This document shows positions 58,928-64,000 of a DNA stretch of 64,000 bases, in pieces (the stretch's first letter is position 1; each line of letters starts with the position of its first letter). The notes beneath the pieces are model-generated. The model searched no databases. It saw only the letters and a list, made by a program, of their open reading frames with translations, and had not been told where the DNA came from. Made by a program: the position numbers and the translations under genes. Origin of the DNA: Leifsonia shinshuensis (GTDB lineage: Bacteria; Actinomycetota; Actinomycetes; Actinomycetales; Microbacteriaceae). The DNA is taken from contig NZ_JAHHZQ010000005.1 of the NCBI RefSeq assembly GCF_022606355.1, positions 481,428 to 545,427 of the forward strand, given 5' to 3'.

Positions 58928-61804
58928 GTGAACCTGATTAGGCGGGCCGCTTTCGCGGCCACCTCCGTTGTGCTCGTCGTCGCCTCCGTGTTCGCCGTCT
59001 CGTCGGCAGCGGTCGCCGACCCGACTCCGGTCGGCTCGGTTCGTTTTCGCGTCGTACCGGGCACCATCGACGCTCCGATGCAGGCGAACGAGATCTCGAT
59101 CGCGCTGCAGTACTCGTCCGATGGCGCGACCTGGAGCGACCCTCAGACGCAGGTTCCCGCCAACAGCCGGTACCCGACGCTTTCCGGGCTGTCGTACGGG
59201 CACTATCGCGCCACGGTGACGGATCTGCTGAGGACCGGTCTCGCCCCGCAGAACATCACCTTCGACGTTGCCGCGCCGTCAGCCGTGCTGCCGGCACCCG
59301 TCGTGCTGGCCGGAACGTCGACAGTGGCCGGCACGGTGCGACTCGACGACCCGACGAGCGGGAACCCGCGGCCGGCGACAGCCGGCGAAGTGCAGGCAGT
59401 GCTGTATGTGCTGTCGAACGGCACCTTCTACCCCTACACGTCGACGACAGCCCTCACAGACTCCTCCGGGGGATTCAGCTTCGACGGAATCGACACGACC
59501 GACTTCTCCTTCACTCTCGACTTCGTCTACAAGGGCACGGATCCGGGCTACATCGGAACCTGGTTGGGCGGAAGCTCTTGGGATTCTCCCGGAGGCGCCA
59601 TCGGTGGGTCGAGTGCCGCGATCCCGCCTGTCGCGGTGACCCTGTCCTACACGAACACAATCGGAGGGACGCTGACCGATAGTGCCTCCCGGCCACTGGC
59701 GGGCGTGGCTGTGTGTGCCATTCCCCAGGCGATTTGGCAGCCCTCCATGTGCAGCCAGACCGCATGGATCGGAGCCACGAGCGACTCAGCGGGACACTAT
59801 GCGATCGGCAAGCTCGCGGATGGACCCTACGTGATCGAGTTCAGACCACCGAACGGCTACTCGGGGCAGGTCTGGCACGGCGCGAACGCCTACGGACCGC
59901 CGACGCCGGTCGTCCTGGGCGGCCAGAAACTGGTGAGCGGCTTCGACGCGACGATCTATCAGGACAACACGATCGCGACCACCGTCTCGATCAAAGGCCT
60001 GAGCGCGTCGCAGCTCGCCGCCGTAGGAAACAGCTTCGTCGATGTCCAACAGCTCGACCAGGGTTCCAACACCTGGGTCGACTCCAACCGGTGGCTCCAG
60101 TCGGACGCGACAGGGCATCTCACGATCACCTCGCTCCTTCCGGGGACCTATCGCGTCGATCTGAAGTTCACCGACAAATTCAAGGCCTCCGTGCACAAGC
60201 TCTCCGACCCCGTCACGTTCAACGGCGAGGGGCAGGCCGCCTCGGTGAGCGCGACGCTCGTCCAGGCGATCCGACCGGGAACCACGGTCATGATGCCGGG
60301 GTCCCCGGCCGTCTACCTCGTCGACGGCTCGACGACTCTCGTGCCCGTCGACTCGATGACCACGCTCACCGACCTGGGCTTCAGCACGAATCCCGTCGTC
60401 TACGACAAGAGCAGGCTCTCGACGTACACGATCTCGTCCGCGCACCTGAGCGACGTCGTGGGGTGTTACGGCAACGCCTACCTGGGCGCCGAGGGCGTGC
60501 TCCACGACTTCACACCGGCAACCGGGTTGTCGAAGACTCCACACGGGATCACGCATCTCGATGACGCGACCTGCGATGTGCTGAAGCGGGCCGACTACGG
60601 CTCGATCACGCCGCCCATTCTCGGGGTACACGGCAACCCGACGGTGTACTCGATCGGCGACGACGGCAAGAAGCACCCCTACATCTCGATGGACGACCTT
60701 CGGGCGCAGGCCTCGTACTTTCCGGACATCAACTGGGTGTCGTCGTACTTCCTCGACCAGTTCCCGGTCGGAGGGATCTTCATCCCGCCGGGACGGCTGG
60801 TCAAGGCGACGTCATCGCCGACCGTGTACCTGGTGGACGGCTGGTCGCGCCTTGCTCCGCTGACATCGTTCGACCCGGTGATCGACGCAGGGGTACCTCT
60901 CCAGATCGATGTGGTCGCGGCTTCCCAGCTGTCCGACTACACCGCTTCGACGACCCCGTTCCGAAACACGTTCGACTGCTACGGCACCCGCATGATCGCG
61001 GGAGCCGGTAAGATCTACATCCTCGACTCCGGTGTTGCGACCGGTCTGCCATCGACGACCATCGACCCTGAAACCTGCAATGCGCTGACGCTGAACCATT
61101 TCGTCGGCACCCTCCATCACGCCCTGTTCGTCAAGTCGGCGACCGATCCGACGATTTACTTCGTGAATGCAGCCGGCGCCAAGCAACGTGTCTTCTCGAT
61201 GTCGACGCTCGCCACGCTGAGTGCGCCCGATCCGGCAGCGTACGTGACCGTGAACAACGGCTTCCTTGCGTCGATCCCGAATGGCCCGGACCTGGTGATG
61301 CCGGGGATGCTGGTCAAGTCCCCCACCTCGCCCACCGTCTACGTCGCTGACGGGTCTGGCGGAATCATCCCCATCCGTTCGTTCACGACGGCGAGCGACC
61401 TCGGCGTTCCCGGCGGCCTCGTCACGGCGAGTGCAGCGACGATCTCGTCGCTGACAGTCGCGCCCACAACTCTGAGCAACCTGGTCTCGTGCTCCGGAAC
61501 GGACTGGATCGGCGCTCAGGGCGAGTTGTGGCCGATCGACCCATCGGTGGTCGGATCGCTTCCGGTCTCGACGCTGCCGTCGACCTTGTGCGCCGTCCTG
61601 CCCAAGAGCTCGGCGACACTCGGAACCAATGTCTTCATCAAGACCGCCGCATCGGCTGTGGTCTTCGCCCTCCAGGCCGGTGTGAAGCATCCGGTGGGCA
61701 GCTGGGCGACCCTGGTACGGCTGGCAGGCGCCCAGCCGGTCACCGTGCTCACCGCAGACAGCGACTTCGTCGGACGTGTACCGACGGGCGCATCGCTGCC
61801 CTGA
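58928..61804 (+). CDS. Large secreted repeat protein (Cna/carboxypeptidase-regulatory modules plus VYLVDG repeats)
   Basis: 958 residues. Signal peptide to about 31 (cleavage near AVADP). Residues 130-345 hold two carboxypeptidase-regulatory-like modules (STVAGTVRLDD, TIGGTLTDSASRPLAGVAVCAI). From about 448 on there are three repeats of about 170 residues starting near 448, 615 and 791, each made of two sub-units built on (F/L)VKxxxxPTVYLVDG...P(I/V)xS(F/M)xTLxxLG and separated by a Cys-Tyr-Gly or Cys-Ser-Gly element. There is no sorting motif or C-terminal helix, so it is released or held non-covalently. The GTG at 58928 has AAAGGTG upstream. Longer frames lack a start with signal features. 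Confidence 0.8.
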   Translation: MNLIRRAAFAATSVVLVVASVFAVSSAAVADPTPVGSVRFRVVPGTIDAPMQANEISIALQYSSDGATWSDPQTQVPANSRYPTLSGLSYGHYRATVTDLLRTGLAPQNITFDVAAPSAVLPAPVVLAGTSTVAGTVRLDDPTSGNPRPATAGEVQAVLYVLSNGTFYPYTSTTALTDSSGGFSFDGIDTTDFSFTLDFVYKGTDPGYIGTWLGGSSWDSPGGAIGGSSAAIPPVAVTLSYTNTIGGTLTDSASRPLAGVAVCAIPQAIWQPSMCSQTAWIGATSDSAGHYAIGKLADGPYVIEFRPPNGYSGQVWHGANAYGPPTPVVLGGQKLVSGFDATIYQDNTIATTVSIKGLSASQLAAVGNSFVDVQQLDQGSNTWVDSNRWLQSDATGHLTITSLLPGTYRVDLKFTDKFKASVHKLSDPVTFNGEGQAASVSATLVQAIRPGTTVMMPGSPAVYLVDGSTTLVPVDSMTTLTDLGFSTNPVVYDKSRLSTYTISSAHLSDVVGCYGNAYLGAEGVLHDFTPATGLSKTPHGITHLDDATCDVLKRADYGSITPPILGVHGNPTVYSIGDDGKKHPYISMDDLRAQASYFPDINWVSSYFLDQFPVGGIFIPPGRLVKATSSPTVYLVDGWSRLAPLTSFDPVIDAGVPLQIDVVAASQLSDYTASTTPFRNTFDCYGTRMIAGAGKIYILDSGVATGLPSTTIDPETCNALTLNHFVGTLHHALFVKSATDPTIYFVNAAGAKQRVFSMSTLATLSAPDPAAYVTVNNGFLASIPNGPDLVMPGMLVKSPTSPTVYVADGSGGIIPIRSFTTASDLGVPGGLVTASAATISSLTVAPTTLSNLVSCSGTDWIGAQGELWPIDPSVVGSLPVSTLPSTLCAVLPKSSATLGTNVFIKTAASAVVFALQAGVKHPVGSWATLVRLAGAQPVTVLTADSDFVGRVPTGASLP

Positions 61805-61903
61805 GGCGTGTCCGAGCGGTCGCCATGAAAGTCTGGGGGCGACTGCATCGAACTCTGTGAACGAAGTAGGTGGCACTCTCACAACGAGGGTCATTTCGAG
61901 CAG

Positions 61904-62046
61904 CCACGCACCGGCCAGTGCGTGCTTCAGCGGCTCCGGCTTGCCGACGCCCTCGAACGGGTCATCGCGCAGGATGTCTTCGATCAGGAGGTTGATCCGC
62001 TTGAGCGTTCGCCGATCCTGACCTGCCAGGAGGGGTAGTCCTCCCA
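61904..62046 (-). pseudogene. yoeB: Broken yoeB toxin gene
   Basis: Reading the minus strand, WEDYPSWQ in one frame is followed in another frame by GQDRRTLKRINLLIEDILRD and DPFEGVGKPEPLKHALAGAW. This is the first two-thirds of YoeB (E. coli: WDDYLYWQ...PFEGKGKPEPLKHNLSGFW), split by a frameshift near 62025 and cut off after the tryptophan, before the catalytic WSRRI...RLVY part. There is no valid start codon. Clearly inactive. Confidence 0.8.
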
Positions 62047-62074
62047 GCCGCCGGCGGTCTAGGCGAGCTTGCGG

Positions 62075-62176
62075 TCACTCACCGGTCAGGTCGTGCTCGG
62101 TGGTGTTTCCCGCGCGTGCGCTCTCAATGGCGTCGATGAGGCGTCGTGCGTTCTTGGGGGAGCGCAGGAGGTAGGT
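62075..62176 (-). pseudogene. yefM: C-terminal fragment of a yefM antitoxin gene
   Basis: The last 33 codons read TYLLRSPKNARRLIDAIESA and RAGNTTEHDLTGE, then stop. This matches the C-terminal, toxin-binding end of YefM (E. coli: [20 protein letters not shown]). The N-terminal DNA-binding part is missing; at 62176 the sequence switches into the 3' part of the 62124-63524 gene. The broken yoeB follows in the natural order. Confidence 0.8.
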
Positions 62177-63524
62177 TGAAGGGCCATTCGATGACTCCGC
62201 CGTGCTCGGCGGGATGGTCGCCCGTGGCGATGTCCTCCTCCAGGTACACCGTGAGGTACTCGGCATCAATGGGTCGACCGGCGGGATCGAAGACGTTGTA
62301 CCGTCGGCGGTACAAAGCGTCCGAGTACTCTCTGTGGCGGAATTCGACCTTGACCACGGTCCGGGGCCAGTCGCCGCTCACATGGACTTGCACGTCCTGA
62401 TACGGGCTCTCCACAAGGTGTACCTGGTCGTCGCGCAGCGTCCAGATCGCGTTCGGTCTTGCAAGCCACTCGAACTGTTCGACCACGCGATCGATTGCGC
62501 TCCGGATCTCTTCGGGGCTGAGCCTCGCAGGTGCCCACTCGATTCCGTCGACGCCTGTGAGGTCGACCTGATCGCGCGCGTCATCCTCTGAGACTTCATC
62601 GAGTTCATCGTCCGCCCAGTTCTCATCCCGGTCCTCCGTGGGGAGCGCCGTGGCCTCATAGTCGTGCACAGAAAGCGCGGAAGGAATGCCAGTGGTGAAG
62701 TCGACAAAGATCTGGCTCTGAGGGTAGGAGTAGCTGATCGCGCCCGGGTCTTCGTCGAGCGTTCCGACCGGGTTGGTCGGAAAGAATGTGATGGCTGTTC
62801 GGGAGCCCACTTGCTCGATCTCTGACACCGTGCGGTCGACCGATAGCGAGTCGATGCGTCCATCGCTAGTGAAACGGACAAGTTGGGCGGGCGCGGATGG
62901 GCCCGGCGCGGGTGGGGGTGCGAACCTCGTCAGCGACTCCTCAGGGCTCTGGCCAGGTGCAAACGCGTACCAGGCGTACGAGGCAGCATCGTCGTCGTTC
63001 CGACAAACGGGCACGTTTCCCGACGTCCTCACCGTGGGTGCAACTGATTCTTTGCGTCCCTGACGCCAAAGTTCTTCTTGCCTCTGAAAGTCGTGCCACG
63101 ACTCCAGCGGTATGCCTGCAGCATCGAAGGATGGGGCTCGCTCGGACTCCTCTTCACCGGGAAGCGTCTCCGGCGCGGGCCACGAACGGTTACTGGCCCA
63201 GATCCCAGCCGAGTCGACTCCGATGACGGACAGCTGCCCGATGTCGAGCCCGGTGGCTCTGCCGTCCTCACCGATCCGAACCGCCGTTGACCAAGCAAGT
63301 TCACCTGATTCGGGGACATCCTCTTCGTAAACGACCCAGACCGCGTTTGAACTCGCAATGAGACGCGCAGTCGCAGCACGTCGGGGTAACGGTGCGCTCG
63401 GCCAGGTCACAAACCGATTCGTTTCTCCGCTCTGGAGAAATGCCACCGGCCGGCTCTTGTCGATGAGGAAGCGGGTTCCGCCGAGTTCGACACAAGGAAA
63501 TGGATTCAGGTGAGGTGGCGTCAC
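62124..63524 (-). CDS. Hypothetical protein, 466 residues, 3' end fused into toxin-antitoxin debris
   Basis: No known domain. A soluble, acidic protein rich in Glu, Asp, Trp and Pro; residues about 60-160 alternate beta-like segments, and the C-terminal half has QVHLVESPYQDVQVHVSGDWPRTVVKVEFRHREYSDALY. The GTG at 63524 lies 6 nt after TAGAGT (leaderless type). After WPFN near 62180 the frame continues for 14 residues through the out-of-frame yefM remnant (LPPALPQERTTPHRRH), so its natural C-terminus was probably replaced by a deletion or recombination. Whether it still functions is unclear. Confidence 0.6.
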   Translation of the reverse strand: MTPPHLNPFPCVELGGTRFLIDKSRPVAFLQSGETNRFVTWPSAPLPRRAATARLIASSNAVWVVYEEDVPESGELAWSTAVRIGEDGRATGLDIGQLSVIGVDSAGIWASNRSWPAPETLPGEEESERAPSFDAAGIPLESWHDFQRQEELWRQGRKESVAPTVRTSGNVPVCRNDDDAASYAWYAFAPGQSPEESLTRFAPPPAPGPSAPAQLVRFTSDGRIDSLSVDRTVSEIEQVGSRTAITFFPTNPVGTLDEDPGAISYSYPQSQIFVDFTTGIPSALSVHDYEATALPTEDRDENWADDELDEVSEDDARDQVDLTGVDGIEWAPARLSPEEIRSAIDRVVEQFEWLARPNAIWTLRDDQVHLVESPYQDVQVHVSGDWPRTVVKVEFRHREYSDALYRRRYNVFDPAGRPIDAEYLTVYLEEDIATGDHPAEHGGVIEWPFNLPPALPQERTTPHRRH

Positions 63525-63536
63525 GCTCACACTCTA

Positions 63537-63806
63537 GGGCGCCCCGTTCTCGAAGTTCCGGCCTGGCTGGGGTGGATGGACTCACTATTTCGCTTGCTGA
63601 GCTCTTGCCTGCTAGGGCCGCGCGGACAGTTGATCGCGATGACCCGCGACGTCTACTTCAACCCCTAGATGAGGACCAACATGCCGTCAGAGATGCATTG
63701 AGCCGTCTCGGCGCCCCAAGGGCTGTGGGCCAGCCGTAGGCAGATCCCAAAGCCGCGGAGCCTGATCCGGCCACCGACGGCCCGTGGATCCCTCCGACGC
63801 ACTGGG
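63537..63806. other. No convincing gene
   Basis: Between the hypothetical gene and the tRNA remnant I see no complete gene. A plus-strand frame ending at 63739 (RTVDRDDPRRLLQPLDEDQH) has protein-like composition and could be the tail of a lost gene, but it has no start signal and no family match that I recognise. Confidence 0.3.
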
Positions 63807-63853
63807 TGGGCCCCGTGGGGCTCGAACCCACGACCCGCGGATCAAGAGTCCGC
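63807..63853 (-). pseudogene. 3' portion of tRNA-Lys(CTT): probable attachment site
   Basis: On the minus strand: complete anticodon arm GCGGA-CTCTTGA-TCCGC (anticodon CTT at 63846-63844), variable loop GGGTC, T arm GTGGG-TTCGAGC-CCCAC, the 3' acceptor strand GGGGCCC and discriminator A. The D arm and 5' acceptor are absent: upstream DNA (63854 onward) cannot form them. Known: tyrosine integrases recombine in the 3' part of tRNA genes and leave such a partial copy at the distal end of the element. Confidence 0.8.
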
Positions 63854-64000
63854 TCGGGTCCCGCGCCAGGGGAGTTGCGGCTCCGAAAATCCGCGGAATT
63901 CCGCGCTTTTAGAGCGCATTGAGATGACTACGACCTCATGTGATCTCACACGGGTGTGGGCAAAATGTGGGCACGTGGCCCTTAGCGCGGGGTCGGCTCC
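63854..64000. other. Probable edge of an integrated element; no complete gene
   Basis: 147 bp beyond the tRNA remnant with slightly lower GC. It contains a palindromic stretch (CCGCGGAATTCCGCG, 63891-63905), the word TGATCTCACACGGGTG, and a repeated TGTGGGCA (63956 and 63970). A plus-strand frame VWAKCGHVALS runs off the edge. Too short to identify. Confidence 0.4.

Noticed and set aside
62075..63530. A programmed or accidental frameshift in the G5 run at 62156-62160 joining the unknown protein to RSPKNARRLIDAIESA
   Set aside because: That segment is recognisably the YefM C-terminus and the next sequence is yoeB, so two different genes meet here.
63807..63890. An intact tRNA-Lys gene
   Set aside because: No D arm and no partner for the acceptor strand in the upstream 40 bases.

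Overview
The window is GC-rich (roughly 70 percent), tightly packed DNA from a Gram-positive actinobacterium. The gene content fits Microbacteriaceae, possibly a Leifsonia relative, but that placement is inference: there is no rRNA here and I could not run a comparison. Supporting signs are frequent GTG starts, GTGA/ATGA stop-start overlaps, lipoproteins with lipoboxes, a sortase-E type LAxTG surface protein, PadR/HAAS and DUF4012 proteins, and an actinobacterial-type ZTP riboswitch. About eighteen genes show a TANNNT box placed 6-7 nt before the start codon with no Shine-Dalgarno, as expected for leaderless mRNAs.

Layout. 1-5.7 kb: the start of a secreted SdrD-type surface protein, a PLP-decarboxylase-like protein that lacks its catalytic lysine, a small membrane protein flanked by a 17-bp direct repeat, and a two-component operon (lone receiver, NarL-type regulator, histidine kinase). 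5.7-13.7 kb: a lipoprotein, an alkyltransferase-like repair protein, a GNAT, NADP isocitrate dehydrogenase, a DUF1254/1214 protein, and two divergent regulator/oxidoreductase pairs (XRE-cupin with a thioredoxin-reductase-like enzyme; TetR with an aldo-keto reductase), then an SDR.

13.7-31 kb is an amino-sugar region. A ROK repressor is followed by an ABC importer, a GH3 N-acetylglucosaminidase, a ROK kinase and nagB, with a first nagA facing them. This reads as import of an N-acetylglucosamine oligomer, intracellular cleavage, phosphorylation, deacetylation and deamination to fructose 6-phosphate. A second operon on the minus strand (ROK kinase, PfkB kinase, class II aldolase, DeoR regulator, second nagA) looks like an N-acetylgalactosamine/tagatose-6-phosphate route with no visible AgaS-type deaminase. 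purU, a DUF2568 protein, an NCS1 permease and a cysteine hydrolase lie between them. A GH20 hexosaminidase at 38-39.5 kb belongs to the same theme.

31-37.9 kb: a tiny secreted protein, a PIG-V-like mannosyltransferase, a large ATPase-LuxR regulator, a DUF4012 membrane protein and an LAxTG-anchored protein. 39.6-42.6 kb: a ZTP riboswitch controls glyA, followed by folD and a YbaK protein, which is one-carbon metabolism. 42.6-48.2 kb: gamma carbonic anhydrase, a metallo-hydrolase, and a Leloir galactose set (galT, galK, DeoR, galM; no galE seen). 48-58.6 kb: SDR/TetR with a striking operator, DUF1801, a Ca/H antiporter, lipoprotein, ClC channel, SRPBCC and DUF4166 proteins, an HtrA-like protease with a Gly/Tyr-rich linker, and a PadR-HAAS pair followed by a coupled 38-codon ORF.

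58.9-64 kb looks accessory: a 958-residue secreted repeat protein, a protein of unknown function whose 3' end runs into the debris of a yefM-yoeB toxin-antitoxin module, and at the right edge the 3' part of a tRNA-Lys(CTT) gene with no 5' part. That is the usual scar of an element integrated at a tRNA gene, and the element would extend beyond the right edge of the window.
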